From Heterohyrax brucei (taxonomy: Eukaryota; Chordata; Mammalia; Hyracoidea; Procaviidae): DNA of 64,000 bases. The stretch is taken from NCBI GenBank assembly GCA_028571685.1, contig CM053143.1, positions 154,808,329 to 154,872,328 of the forward strand, in the 5' to 3' direction. This document shows positions 22,062-33,060 of this stretch, one piece after another (positions within the stretch are counted from its first letter, which is position 1; each line of letters begins with the position of its first letter). Under the pieces are notes generated by a model that worked only from the letters and a program-made list of their open reading frames with translations, was not told the DNA's origin and did not search any database. Both the position numbers and the translations under genes were made by a program.

Positions 22062-22579
22062 AAAGACTCTTTAAGTCAAGAATTTAAAAAAAAAAATTCA
22101 TCTACTACATCGCAGCAAACAATCCCCATCATGCAAGTCTGTTTCACGTCATTTTCATTAATTTCTCTTCAATATATGAGTGCTAACCCTCAGCTTAACT
22201 GCATAACTGAAAGGACCACTCAGAGCCTGACTTCTTTTCAACCTCAGATGACCAATCTATTTGAAAGATACTGTTACATAAAACAGCATTTCTTTTCAAC
22301 AGTTTCTGAATCTTCAGGATTATAAAATGAAAGACCGTAAAAAGCACACATAAAAATACACACCACAACTCATACAGATGGCTTCTCAAAAGGTGTCTTT
22401 CTTTTATAATTACCTTCAAAACTCAAGATATATGATGTATGTAGTCCTAGATTTGTGGTTTGGGGGGAAAAAAAGGAACTTATTGGAAAATTCGTATGTG
22501 TAACATCAATTTCTTCATGGTTTTCTTTATTCACACTGACTGATCTGAAATGTTTTCTTCCCTGATGATTTCCACGGGT

Positions 22580-22870
22580 ACAATTTCTCCACTTTTATCA
22601 AGACTCAACTCAAAAGCATCCTTTTCCTATCGAAGCTTGCCCTGGGTCCAAATGCCCCCCCGAAAGCCTCTCTTTCCCCTTGCCTCTCTGACCTCTCAAA
22701 GTTACCAACCACATCTCTTTATTTCTAACTCTCTTGGATCCCACCATAGTCTACTTAATAAACTCCTACAGTGCAGGGGCACTGTCTTATTCTTCTGTAT
22801 ACAGCAGATATACCATAACATCTCCAAATAAATTGCAATTTAATCAATGTGCATTAGATGGAAGGATAGA
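22580..22870 (+). repeat. L2 LINE 3' end
   Basis: A C/T-rich stretch with tcaagactcaactcaaaagc, then cttaataaactcctacagtg and caggggcactgtcttattct, the order of the L2 3' end. Confidence 0.8.
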
Positions 22871-22979
22871 TACGCATGTTTCCACTAGAGGGGGCTTAGA
22901 AAATCACATTCAGAAGACCGGTATGTCGGGCTTCACCACCTAAAATGACTCTATCAGTATTAGCAGTATCACTCGGAAG

Positions 22980-23066
22980 GAACTTGCTAGAAATGGTGCA
23001 TTTCCTGCCTCAACCCAGGCCTACTAAATCAGAATCTGTATCTTGACCCTATTAAAGATGCACGTT
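22980..23066 (+). repeat. MER5-like DNA transposon fragment
   Basis: The words gctagaaatggtgcatttcc and cctactaaatcagaatctgt match the middle of MER5-type elements. Short and diverged. Confidence 0.6.
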
Positions 23067-23070
23067 AATT

Positions 23071-23277
23071 GCAGCAGCCAGTTACCATCAAGCCAACTCC
23101 AACTAGTGGGGATTTTATTTATGCCAGAGTAGAACTATATGCTACAGAGTTTCTAATAACTGATTTTTTATAGTAAATAACCAGATCTTTTTTCCAAGCT
23201 ACCACTGTGTGGAGTCGAACCTCCAGTATGTAGTTAGAAGTCCAGCACACTAACCACGTGCACCACCCAGGGACTCC
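23071..23277 (-). repeat. AfroSINE-type SINE, long form
   Basis: Antisense, ending gcaccacccagggactcc (23258-23275), with agagtagaactatatgctac and a decayed middle. Confidence 0.85.
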
Positions 23278-24298
23278 AAACTCTGAGAGACATTCACCTA
23301 AGACAGCATTTCTCCAACTGGAGTCTATAGCCCAAGTTAAGTAGAGAGTGATGTCAGTGTAACGGTATGTCATGAGCTTTTTACATAAACAATATACCAG
23401 TGTATATCACATGTTGTTTATCATTATTACTGTTTTATTGTAATATTTATCCTAATTTCCTACATGGAGTGAGTACATATGTGTGTGTTAAATATTACTG
23501 CAACATTAAATGTGTTTCTTAACACTGGTCTGAAAAAAACTTTGAAACTTTCAAAAACGTTGAAAGCGACATGTCTACGGGTAAACTCAAGAGACTCTTA
23601 AATAGATCCCTTGCTAAGAAGCCAGCCTCCACAAAAATCTCTTCATTCTTACATAAGGAGGTGGTGCTCTGATAACAGACAGGAGAGCTGAATTCCCAGT
23701 ACAAAACTCCAAACCTACCTTCATAGCAGTCAAACGGTTAAACTAACCAGATTTAAGTATACTTAAATATCTAAAAATCAAAAAAAGACCCCACAGATAA
23801 GGCATAGGCACTGACTATTTTACCAGAGGCCAAAAACAACTGTTACCTCTACTCATTACTGCTAACTATGACTGGTGGCAAATGCATCGGGTAAATGAAG
23901 CTTGGCTGCTTATTTACAAAAACAGTGACGTTACTTACAATCTAAGAGCCAGTTAGTGCTAAAGTTGCAGGAATTAAAGTTCCTATTTCTCTGAATGCAT
24001 AAGCACACTTTTGAGGTTTTTCCAACTGTAATTATTTTTAACACTAGAAAATCTGCTCAAGGTAAAAAACCCACCGGCCACTCTGTGATAAATTATAGTT
24101 ATCTAAAGTAGTGACCTTGATTCTTTGTTTATGGAAAAGCCATTTGCTTTACTATATAAAACCTTCAAGTCATGGTAGAACTCCATGATCAACCCTCTGC
24201 CCCTATGAAGAGATCTGTGAGTACTAAATTTCACATGACTGGAGCCATTAAGCGTCTCTTGTTCCTTTTGACAATGTCTCACAGACAGAAGATACCAA

Positions 24299-24341
24299 AA
24301 ACCAAAGCCATTGCCAGATTCCAACTCAGTGACCCTACCCA
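24299..24341 (-). repeat. AfroSINE fragment
   Basis: Only the first 43 bases of the antisense family (gccattgccagattccaact) survive before the next SINE begins at 24342. Confidence 0.6.
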
Positions 24342-24496
24342 CCTGTTGCTGTTGACTCTACTCCAACTCACAGTGACTCCACAGGGCAGAGTAGAACTAC
24401 CCCTATGGAGTTCCCAAGGAGCACCTGGTGGATCTGAACTGCCAAACTTTTGGTCAATGGTGGTAACACTTATCCACTATGCCATCAGTTTTCTAG
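24342..24496 (-). repeat. AfroSINE-type SINE, short form
   Basis: Antisense, cctgttgctgttgactctac to cactatgccatcagttttc, with the cagggcagagtagaactacc middle. Confidence 0.88.
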
Positions 24497-24616
24497 AGAC
24501 CCTACAGGAGAGTGTACAACTGCACCAAGGCAGTTTCCAAGGAGCAGTTGGAAGATTCGAACTATCAATTTTTGGGTTAGCAGACAAGCTCTTAACCACT
24601 GTACCACCAGGGCTCT
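24497..24616 (-). repeat. AfroSINE-type SINE, short form, truncated
   Basis: Antisense copy lacking its low-coordinate start. It ends cactgtaccaccagggctct, 67 bp beyond the exon 10 donor. Confidence 0.85.
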
Positions 24617-24683
24617 GGGACGTGATAAGCAAGATCCATCTGTTGCTTTCATCAGGATGATGTATAGAGAGGAATGTGCTTAC

Positions 24684-24770
24684 TTTGCTGGTGTTACTTA
24701 ATGTGCTAGACATGGAGCTGTCCAGATCCACACTCAGGGAATGCTCCTGTAGACCTCTGGCTTTATTACC
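24684..24770 (-). CDS. TBC1D1: TBC1D1 exon 10
   Basis: An 87-nt, frame-neutral exon of 29 codons: GNKARGLQEHSLSVDLDSSM then SSTLSNTSK. Acceptor ttatgtag, donor AGCAAA/gtaagc. It is part of the Ser-rich regulatory segment between PTB2 and the Akt site. Two AfroSINEs lie directly beyond the donor. Confidence 0.96.
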
Positions 24771-25484
24771 CTACATAAAGAAACAGTGGTCAGGGTTATG
24801 ACTGCTAAGGCTTCCCCCTTCCCCCCTCAAAGCAGCATGAGCTAGATGCAGGTTAATAAACTTGAATAATTTCAAGAAAAATGTATCTACTGAGAAACAC
24901 TGCTGAACATGTATGTACATTATGACCATCAATATTTCTGTCACCTTTTTAAAAAAAAGAATACACCAAACAAAATATATTTGGAGGGAATGATAAGCAG
25001 GAAGAAGAAACAATCATCTATAGAAAAAAGCAATTACTAGAGTAAGCCCACTCCACAGCTCTCTCCCCTGGGTCACAAATCATCCCAACTGGCCAGCTGT
25101 ATAACTTTCCAGCAACATTCTGTCTGTCTGGGAGCTCTCAATGGCAGCCCCGCCCAAAGCTGGTTTTGTACACAGACTGTTTTAAATTATCTCAAAGGAT
25201 GTTACAAAATTCTCAGAACCATCTTCAAACAAAATAAATTTGCACTCTCCATAACGAAGTGTGTTTCAGTGTGTATATGTCATGAAATAAAAAAGGACCA
25301 TAATAAGACACTATAAATTCCAGAAGAGTGAAAACTTTGAAAGAAACTTTAATGTTGTATTTATTAGACATGCCATTAAAGTCCTTTACATTCAGTGGGA
25401 GTAGAGAGAGGGGATGGTGATGTCTTAAGGAACTCTCCAGATTGGTGTACATATATACTTGTTGTTCCTACGGAGTTGAAGACA

Positions 25485-25684
25485 ACGAACTATTTTACAA
25501 CAGGCCAAAGAATATGTATCTCATATTTTGTGGGCTATGTGTGCCTACTCAATTGTGCACAAAAGTAGCCTTAGACAATAAGTAAACAAATGGATACGGC
25601 TGTGTTTCAACAAAACTTTGTTTATAAAAACAGGCACGGGTGGGATCTCGCCCAGGGGTCATAATTTGCTAACCTTTACTACAA
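25485..25684 (+). repeat. Old mammalian interspersed repeat (unnamed)
   Basis: It has the word order of a widespread mammalian repeat: ggccaaagaatatgtatctc, agcacaaaag-like cacaaaagtagccttagaca, aaaactttgtttataaaaac and a tcataatttgctaaccttt end. I recognise the pattern but do not trust my memory of the family name. Confidence 0.55.
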
Positions 25685-25689
25685 AGCAT

Positions 25690-26372
25690 GACACATAACA
25701 GCAACAGCTGACACTAACTGGTTTTTTAAGTTATACCTAGTGACACTCAGAAGAACAAAATCCTCACTTCAATGTATCACTCTATGCCTGAAAGAAACTG
25801 GTCAACGAATAACCTTTTTGCAGGAAACAATTCCACATGAGGCAGTACAAAACAGTGTAGAATATCTTTGTAACCTAGTCCCAGTTAACAAATATATTTT
25901 ATACCAGACTGAGGACAGCACAATCAGGTCATGCCTGGCTACCACCATCAATTGCCCCAACAGGGATCACAAAGAGGGTTCCGGACAAAGCTGGAGAAAA
26001 ATGTAGAACACAATTCTAACTCACAAAAAAAGACTCAGCTTACTGGCCTGCCAGAGACTGGAGAACCCCTGAGAGTATCAGACATCCTTTCAGCTCAGTA
26101 ATGAAGTCACTCCTGAGAGTCACCCTTCAGCCAAAAATGAGACAAATCCATGAAACAAAACGAGACTGAAGGGACACACCAGCCCAGCAGCAAGGACTGG
26201 AAAGCAGGAAGAGACAGGAAAGCTGGTAATAGGGAACCCAAGGTCAAGCAGGGAGAATGTTGATATGTTGCAGGGTCAGTAACCAACGTCACAAAACAAC
26301 GTGTGTATGAACTGTTTAATGAAAAGCTAGCTTGTTCTGTAAAACTTCATCTAAAATACAACTTAAAAAAAA
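25690..26372 (+). repeat. L1-like 3'UTR with poly(A)
   Basis: Ends gttctgtaaaacttcatcta, aaatacaactt and A9, which resembles L1 3'UTR ends of elephant. It includes gccccaacagggatcacaaa, also L1-3'UTR-like. The upstream limit is uncertain, and no coding part is present. Confidence 0.5.
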
Positions 26373-26533
26373 ATGAATTTCAGATATACATAACATTGCT
26401 GTAAGACTGAGAAGGCATTAAAAAACTTTTTTCCCTCTTATATGATGAACACTGATCAAATAAAAGCATAGAACTGAATCTTATTCTCTCTTAGAAGGAT
26501 TTAATTTAAATTAGGAGAAGTCATGCTACTTAC

Positions 26534-26662
26534 CCGGGACAAAATACTTTCTAAAGATTCTGTTAAAGACCTCTTTGCTTTGTTTTTCAGCATATCTAGC
26601 CGAAATCGAGTGGCACTAGGAGGTAATTCACTTCCAGTATTCTCTGCTGCAACTTGTGATGT
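26534..26662 (-). CDS. TBC1D1: TBC1D1 exon 9
   Basis: A 129-nt exon of 43 codons: TSQVAAENTGSELPPSATRF, RLDMLKNKAKRSLTESLESI, LSR. Acceptor gcttttgcag, donor CCCGG/gtaagt. The KRSLTES motif contains the Ser/Thr cluster near residue 499 of human TBC1D1, reported as phosphorylated. Frame-neutral at both ends. Confidence 0.97.
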
Positions 26663-26894
26663 CTGCAAAAGCACAACAACGAAGAGTTAAGTCAGTTCTT
26701 CCTTTTTTCCTTCCTTTTTGAAGGGGAAGAAAAACAGAGAGTGCCTCTTTCCGACACCCAGCTATTATTCTGATTCTGCCTGTAATCTCATTTCATCTGC
26801 TCCCTGGTGACATGGCTTGCAAACCTTAATTCTGCCTCAAGGAGTTGTCTGGACTACTCCAAACAAATCAAGGACACGTACTTTGAAACCACTT

Positions 26895-27012
26895 CAGTAA
26901 CTAATTTAAAGCTGAGACTCTGGAATCACACGAGATATCTGTCATTTACTAAAGGTGACCTTGTGCATTTATTTTCTCTACACCTCAACTTCCTCTTTGT
27001 AATCTGAGACCC
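26895..27012 (+). repeat. MIR SINE
   Basis: Core words gctgagactctggaatcaca and acacctcaacttcctctttg place it as the MIR 5' half. Confidence 0.7.
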
Positions 27013-27020
27013 ACCCAAAA

Positions 27021-27178
27021 AAACTCACTATCTTCAAGTCAGGTCCAACTCATAGGGAACCTCAAGGTCACAGCAGAACTTCCCCATCAAGTTTCCAAAG
27101 AGTGACCGGGGGATTTGAACTGCCAATCTTTTAGTTACCAGACACAGCCCTCAACCCACTACACCACCAGGGTTTCCA
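27021..27178 (-). repeat. AfroSINE-type SINE, short form
   Basis: Antisense, from aaactcactatcttcaagtc to cactacaccaccagggtttc. It abuts the MIR. Confidence 0.88.
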
Positions 27179-27529
27179 CTGAGATCCACAGTAGGATCTA
27201 ATTATAACACAACGTTATGAGATTACAACAGAAAAAGTATGTAAAGCATTGAACAGAGCACACAGTACAAGGGTAACTAGTGATAGCTTTTCAAAATAAA
27301 GTAATAACTTATCTTTTGGTGCATTTCAGAGCATAAGACAAAAATAAATGTATCAAGTGAAAACACCCTTCTACATTAATTCGCTGATTCCCTTCCGTGC
27401 GGCCCTTCTGTCACACTGTTTTCATCATTCCCTTCCTTCTCCTCTGCTCCCCAATTTCTCTCCCTTAACTAACTATAACAGAAACTCAACAGATAATGGA
27501 GTTTTGATATTTTCCAACCACTAAATAAA

Positions 27530-27692
27530 GTGGTATAGTGGCTTAAGTGCTATGGCTGCTAACTGAAAGGTTGGCACTTCAAACCCACCAGGGGCTGCAT
27601 GGAAACTGTATAAGGCATTCATTCTACTCTGTCCTATAGGGTTGCTACGAGTCAGAATCAACTTGACAACAATGCATTGGGTTTGGTTTTGG
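27530..27692 (+). repeat. AfroSINE-type SINE, short form
   Basis: Sense copy with gtggtatagtggcttaagtg at the start and tagggttgctacgagtcaga, atcaacttgacaacaatgca at the end, followed by a ggtttggtttt tail. Confidence 0.9.
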
Positions 27693-27867
27693 ATAATGTA
27701 AATAGTTAAGTACTAAGCTGCTAACCCAAAGGCTGGAGATTCAAAGGTTAGCGGTGAAAGGCCTGGCGATCTGCTTCCAAAAACCTCAGCCACTGAAAAT
27801 CCTATGGAAGACAGTTCCACTATGATACAGATGGAGCCATCTTCAGCTGGAATCAACAGCAGTGGGT
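27693..27867 (+). repeat. AfroSINE-type SINE, long form
   Basis: Follows the previous SINE directly. It includes ctgctaacccaaaggctgga and the gatctgcttccaaaaacctc middle. Confidence 0.82.
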
Positions 27868-27892
27868 AAAAAAAATGAACTATGGAAAAAAG

Positions 27893-28064
27893 ATCCAGTG
27901 ATTTACTTTTAAAAATCAGCCAGTGAAAACAACATAGAGCACAATGGCCTGATCTGTAACTGATGGTAGAAATGGCACGGACTGGGCAGCATCTCACCCC
28001 ACTGTGCATGAGGTCTCTGTGAGTCTCATGCCTGCTGGACAGCAGCAGACAACAACAACACAAC
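27893..28064 (+). repeat. AfroSINE-type SINE, 3' half
   Basis: Starts in the middle section (aatcagccagtgaaaacaac) and ends in a cagacaacaacaacacaac tail like that of the RTE. Confidence 0.78.
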
Positions 28065-28307
28065 AAATTATGCAGCAGTCTCTATACTGTCCACGCCTCT
28101 ATTGATGGGTGAACTCTAAGCATGCAATTCTGGAGCCACGTTTTAAAGTCTGATGTTACACTGAAACTCTCAGTTTAGAACCCGTGCTACTTATACTGTT
28201 AAAATGAATCTGACTCGACGGCACTTGGCTAGCTTGGCATAGCAGTTTTAATAGCCACAAACTGGAAGCATTTCAGGTATTCATCAGCAGGAGAACAGAC
28301 AAACTGT

Positions 28308-28454
28308 GCCACTGAACTGATTCCAATGCACAGCAACCCTACTGGCAGAACAAAACTGCCCCACAGAATTTCCAAGGAGTTCCTGGTAGATGCAAACCGC
28401 CAACCTTCTGGAGAGCAGCGACAGCACTTGACCATGATGCCACCAAGATTTCCT
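28308..28454 (-). repeat. AfroSINE-type SINE, short form
   Basis: Antisense with gattccaatgcacagcaacc and tttccaaggagttcctggta; it ends atgccaccaagatttcc. Confidence 0.88.
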
Positions 28455-29109
28455 TGCTAGTAATACAATGGGATAAAAAGGAACAAGTTATTGACACGAA
28501 AAACAAGGATATAAACAGTAAGAACTTTAATCTGAGTGAAGGAAGCCAGAACTGAACACGATTTCACTTACAGGAACTTTTAGAATAGGCAAAAACTAAT
28601 GTTTTGGGGAACAGATCATTAGCTGCCTGGGACAGTGCAGACAGCACTGTGCAGAGGATTGAGAAAGCAGCCGCAAGCACTATCTGGTGTGATAGAGACG
28701 TTTTCTATCTTGATTGGAGTTTGGACCATGTACCTGTATAGATGCCTGGAAACTTCTCAAGCCATATACTTGCTATTGGTACAAACAACTGCATATGAAC
28801 CTTTTCTTAAAAACCAAATAAATATTAAATTCTTGTGAAAGACGTGCATGCTAAATAAAGTGTTCAGCATAAAGAGTACCCATGAGATGGGATGACAGAC
28901 GAGACGGAACCCTAACAAAGTGTGTGTTACAAGATGCTAAAAGTCACAAAGCCTGGGGAAGGTATGTTAGTCCTTACTGCACTCTTTTCAAATGTGCCGT
29001 TATGTTTGAATTTTTAATAAAAAATTATCTAAAAAAACCTTACAGAAAATAGATCCAGGCTAATCAACAGACAATTAAATAGCATTAAATCTTGTTAATA
29101 GAAATAATG

Positions 29110-29280
29110 ATTAAGACAATGTCCTCAGACCTTAAACTGGTTCCACCACTCACTAGAGAAATGCTTGGCCTGCTCTCCATTTCCGTAACTCTAAAATGGG
29201 TACTCTACCACCTGGCTCAGAATCTGGACTAAACTAAATCATTCCTATAAAGCACTTACAAGTCTATCTAGTAATACTCT
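29110..29280 (+). repeat. MIR SINE
   Basis: Contains ccaccactcactagagaaat, ctctaaaatgggtactctac and cctataaagcacttacaa in MIR order. An AfroSINE is inserted at its end. Confidence 0.75.
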
Positions 29281-29282
29281 GG
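29270..29282 (+). repeat. Target-site duplication, left copy
   Basis: agtaatactctgg, identical to 29448-29460, bounding the SINE between them. Confidence 0.9.
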
Positions 29283-29447
29283 ATCCCTGGTGGTGTACTG
29301 GTTAGGAGCTCACATGCTATCCGTAAGGCTGGCAGTTCAAATCCATCAGCCACTCCTCGGACACCCTATGGGACAGTGCCACTCTGTCCTGCAGAGTTGC
29401 TATGAGTTGAAATTGACTTGACGGAACCTAATGACAACAAACAAATG
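29283..29447 (+). repeat. AfroSINE-type SINE with perfect target duplication
   Basis: A full-length short-form copy: atccctggtggtgtactggt, ggctggcagttcaaatccat, gttgctatgagttgaaattg, gacggaacctaatgacaaca. It is flanked by a perfect 13-bp duplication, so it is among the more recent insertions. Confidence 0.93.
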
Positions 29448-29460
29448 AGTAATACTCTGG
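29448..29460 (+). repeat. Target-site duplication, right copy
   Basis: agtaatactctgg, the partner of 29270-29282. Confidence 0.9.
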
Positions 29461-29617
29461 CAAACATTTGACAGATGTCAGCTGATTTAATATTAACAAC
29501 TGTGGTACCAGCTCTGTGAATACAAATAGAAATGATGTGTTCCTTGAAAACTTGACACTCTCTAGCTTTAATTAGCTTATACCAGGTCTCATGAGTCAGT
29601 CTGCAAACTTAATGTTC

Positions 29618-30085
29618 TAAGAGCTACACATGTCACTGCTGAGTACCTCTACAGTCACCTTCAAGGTACTCCCCTTGGGAAGCTGTGCACCGATGCCAGC
29701 GCCTAGTTCACCTTAAAAGCAATTCTGGAACTCTTTTAGAATGGCCATTGTCCATGGTAGCATGGTGGCAAGTTTGCAAATGTAACTGTACAGTTGTCTG
29801 TGAGGGAGTTTTTAGCCAATAAACAACTGTATTGGAACACCCACCCTACTCACCTAATCTGTCCCCCAATGACTTTTTTTTAACCCAAAGATGAAGAAAA
29901 TATTGAAAGAAGACAACTGATGACATTCAGGACATCAGAGGTAATATGACAACAGCTCTGACAGCCCTTCCAGAAAGAGTTCCAAAATTGCTTAGAAGGG
30001 CTAGGCACTGTCATCAGTCTCTAGCTTCCCAAGGGAGTACTTTGAAGGTGACCACTGTGATACTGAGCAATGCAGCACTTTTTCT
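29618..30085 (+). mobile_element. Mariner relic forming a large inverted repeat
   Basis: The plus strand from about 29800 reads as the C-terminal part of a mariner transposase with breaks: REFLA, HPPYSPNLSPNDFF, then TTALTALPERVPKLLRR. The segment 29618-29745 is the reverse complement of 29935-30085 (accttcaaggtactcccctt against rc accttcaaagtactccctt), so the transposase end occurs in both orientations with about 190 bp between. Only part of the transposase coding sequence is present. Confidence 0.8.
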
Positions 30086-30089
30086 AGAA

Positions 30090-30320
30090 TCGTCAGACCT
30101 CATAGGGCTTTGCTCCATCTGACTTGCTTTCCTAAGATCAAAAGTTTCATTCCATTCTTGTTCTCCTAATTTATAAAAATAACTCCTTTGATAGTTATCT
30201 GACACATTCATTCCGTCTTTGAAAAGCAGGCATAGTATCACCGCTAATTTTGAGACAATAAGTCCTCGTTTATTTTTTGGTCCATTTTGAAGGCAGGTGG
30301 CCACTGACGTTCATTATCAA
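30090..30320. other. Unassigned sequence beside the mariner relic
   Basis: This 230-bp stretch carries most of a 96-codon minus-strand open frame (30014-30304) whose product I do not recognise. It could be the rest of the mariner 3' region or host sequence. No splice or start context supports a gene. Confidence 0.4.
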
Positions 30321-32214
30321 AGCCATGGTACAACTACCTCTGCCCAATCATGTCAAAATACCTTTCTAAAGGCTCAGAATTTTCAAGTAGAACAAGAAGT
30401 TAATGAAGTCTATGTTATTCAACTATCCAGGAGTGGAAAAAGGACAGCAGGAATCTACTGGTAAATCCCAAAGCTTCATCTGATCACTTATATTTTGGCT
30501 GCTACTCTGGTATCCAGCCTAGGGTACACCCCACCACATTAGGAGTTAGTTTAACAGTCTCTACAGAGACAGGTGGAAGCCTACCAGGTTCAAATGCTCA
30601 GGAACCTGGAGGAGATTCTCTGCAGAGGCCAGTTCTGTTTTCTGAAGCTCACTAACTCTTAAATTCTCTGACGTTTTGCAAATGGAAAAAAAAATCCATT
30701 AAATGTATTTTTCCATTGGACTAACACATGGCAAATCACGTATTAGTCCTCCCTTATATCAAATGTTTCACAGAAGTTTCCATCCACCAGCAATGCTTCA
30801 TTTCCCTTTCTAACAGTTATAAATTATTTCAAAATGATCAATTTCCTGTTGGAAAGAGACAGACTTAGGTGAAAGAAAATGAGAATAGGGAAAAAGTACC
30901 AGCAGCTTTCCCTTCCCTCCAAAACAAACAAAAAAAGGTGGAAGAAAGAAAAAGAAATAGATTGAAAGCAGTACTAGCTAATTAACTGGAAACTTAGACT
31001 GGGTAGCTGGCATATTCAAAAGTAAACAGGACACGGGACAGACTGCCAGGCTATCGTGAGAATTCAGGCTAGGGACAGAGAATCACAACCCACAAAATCC
31101 AAACACCAAAAAAGAACTACACAATACTGGTGTTAGGTCACTGCTAACAGACCCTACAGTTGGGCACAGAGATAAAAACAATGTCAGATGCTGTCTAGGC
31201 TCCTAGAGTTCAATAAAGCACATGACTGCCACAGCCAGCTCAGATGAAGAAAGTGAGTAAGAAGAGCTGCTATCTGCACCTTCAAATAAAACTGCATCGT
31301 GAGAGGTTACCAAGACAAGTAAAAGCTGACATAAAAGAAAAGAAGGGCAAGAAACACTACTGAGCATTCAGAATACGCAATCAGCAAGTGTCATTACAAT
31401 AAAATATTTTACACTGGCAATATGTTTTTGAGAACCTGAGGAATTTTTATATCCTTCACTGACTTTTCTTGAGACCTTCTGGCCAGCAGGTAGCCTTACC
31501 AAATAAAAATGCACCTGGTTTGAAGCTACAATGGTTTATTAGTAATTGGCTCCCACAGAGTCACAGAGTCCAAAAGACACAGGAAAAGGGCCCACAGTGC
31601 CCTGCATACTGACTTGAATGAGACTCCTTGGTGGCAGGGATTCGCAGGGAGCCTCACCTCATAACATAGCGCCCCACAGATACAAAAGGTAAATGAAGTT
31701 TATGGGCTGTAGAAGGTGGCAGGCATACTCTGTAGCTCCATTATGCAAAATGGAATTAATGGAAATTCTCTATCTGAATAATAGATAAATCAGGCTTCCT
31801 ATACTGTTATTTGATTTCTTCGTAACACTACCTTATATTCACACAATTTCTATGACAAAGAACGCTCCGCACTTTATATAATCCCAATGATACAGTGTCA
31901 CTTCCCAGGCATTTATACAATTCCAATCACACAATGTCATTGCTGTTTTACAAGGGAAGTAGGTATAGCTCATGGTGGCAGGGTCCAGGTCTCTAAACTT
32001 CAGTCTTACTACTCTATAAGGCACTCCCACTACCACCTGGACAGAAACTTCTACCATCTTCTTCAGGCTCAATTTAAACACCCTACTTTTAACCTACATG
32101 TACAACAAAATTAAATAATACAGAGGGGAAAAAACATCTCAGAGCTTCATATAACCCTCAAGACTCGACTTACATAGTGTATCGGCAAAAATTGCAAGCA
32201 GAGAAAAGCCATAC

Positions 32215-32325
32215 CTGCTTCATCTCCCCAATATGAATGTGATCTTTTTGTTTCTCTTCATATAAACATCTCAAGAAAGAAATAATCAATTCATTCTCTC
32301 GTTGCTCATTTCTTGGTCTCAATTT
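32215..32325 (-). CDS. TBC1D1: TBC1D1 exon 8
   Basis: A 111-nt exon of 37 codons: KLRPRNEQRENELIISFLRC, LYEEKQKDHIHIGEMKQ. Acceptor tttcttaaag, donor AAGCAG/gtatgg. It is a charged, probably helical linker between PTB2 and the phospho-region, almost identical to human TBC1D1. Phase 0 at both ends. The acceptor is unusual in having AAAG before the exon; the alternative, one codon earlier, is excluded by the frame of exon 7. Confidence 0.97.
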
Positions 32326-32949
32326 CTTTAAGAAACCAAAACACAAAAAAAGATACGTTACATTTATTTTCATATGTCAATAAAACTGCTGATTATCCCT
32401 TTGGAAACACTACCAGCTTCTACCCATCCGTTACCTAGTGATTTTACTCAATCATCTCACTAGGGGGCACCACTGATCCTAAAAGAGAGGTAATTTTTAA
32501 CTAAGAACAGGCACTCAGGCTAGTGGATCTGCTTCAGCTTACCACCTCTGAAGTCCTTAGACCTAGAATAAATATTTTACATCACATACACACTCAGTAA
32601 AAATACTTAATGAATAAATCGTTTTGAGAACAGAAGGAAAGATTGCAATCTGTATAGAGGTCAACAGGTACAACTACTACATGTTCATGAACTCTTTATG
32701 TTAAGGGAACTGGAAAGAAAACAGCAACTGAATTCAGGGCCCTGTTCCCATACATTCAATGCAACAGTCATGAGGTACTTTGTGTAAGCCCCATGAGACA
32801 TTCACTGGCATACCAAATATCATGGCAGGGAATTCGATTTTTCTTTTCTTTGATTTCTTTCTCTCTTAAGTTCCATTTTTCTTTCACACACGGTAGTGGC
32901 AAAGCATACACCGGACCACAAGAAAAGAACATCTAGGTTCTTCTAGCTG

Positions 32950-33060
32950 TTGTCTGGAAGTGTTACCAAAAGAAGTCACTGAATCTTAGTTTCCTCATCT
33001 GTTCAAGTGTGAGCTCTAATGAGATAAACCCCCCAGGTCTCCTCCAACTCTTAGGATTTC
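32950..33060 (+). repeat. MIR SINE
   Basis: The words agtcactgaatcttagtttc, ctcatctgttcaagtgtgag and ctaatgagataaacc are in MIR order. Confidence 0.75.

Larger units (their letters stand above)
16246..24683 (-). other. Intron 10
   Basis: An 8438-bp intron, largely made of an RTE LINE with nested insertions plus AfroSINEs, an L2 3' end, a MIR and a MER5-like piece, listed individually. Segments 17130-17278, 21160-21420, 21570-21925, 22065-22575 and 23280-24295 contain nothing I recognise. Confidence 0.9.
24771..26533 (-). other. Intron 9
   Basis: A 1763-bp intron. It contains an old repeat at 25485-25684 and an L1-like 3' end at 25690-26372. The segment 24771-25484 is unassigned. Confidence 0.9.
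26663..32214 (-). other. Intron 8
   Basis: A 5552-bp intron with MIRs, seven or so AfroSINE copies and a mariner relic arranged as an inverted repeat. The stretches 27180-27525, 28455-29105 and 30320-32214 show no recognised feature. Confidence 0.9.

Noticed and set aside
24172-24660. 162-codon plus-strand open frame
   Set aside because: It runs through three antisense AfroSINE pieces and has no coding signature; it is repeat-derived.
29618-30085. Hairpin precursor of a small RNA
   Set aside because: The inverted repeat is explained by mariner ends; the loop of about 190 bp and the mismatches do not suggest a microRNA.
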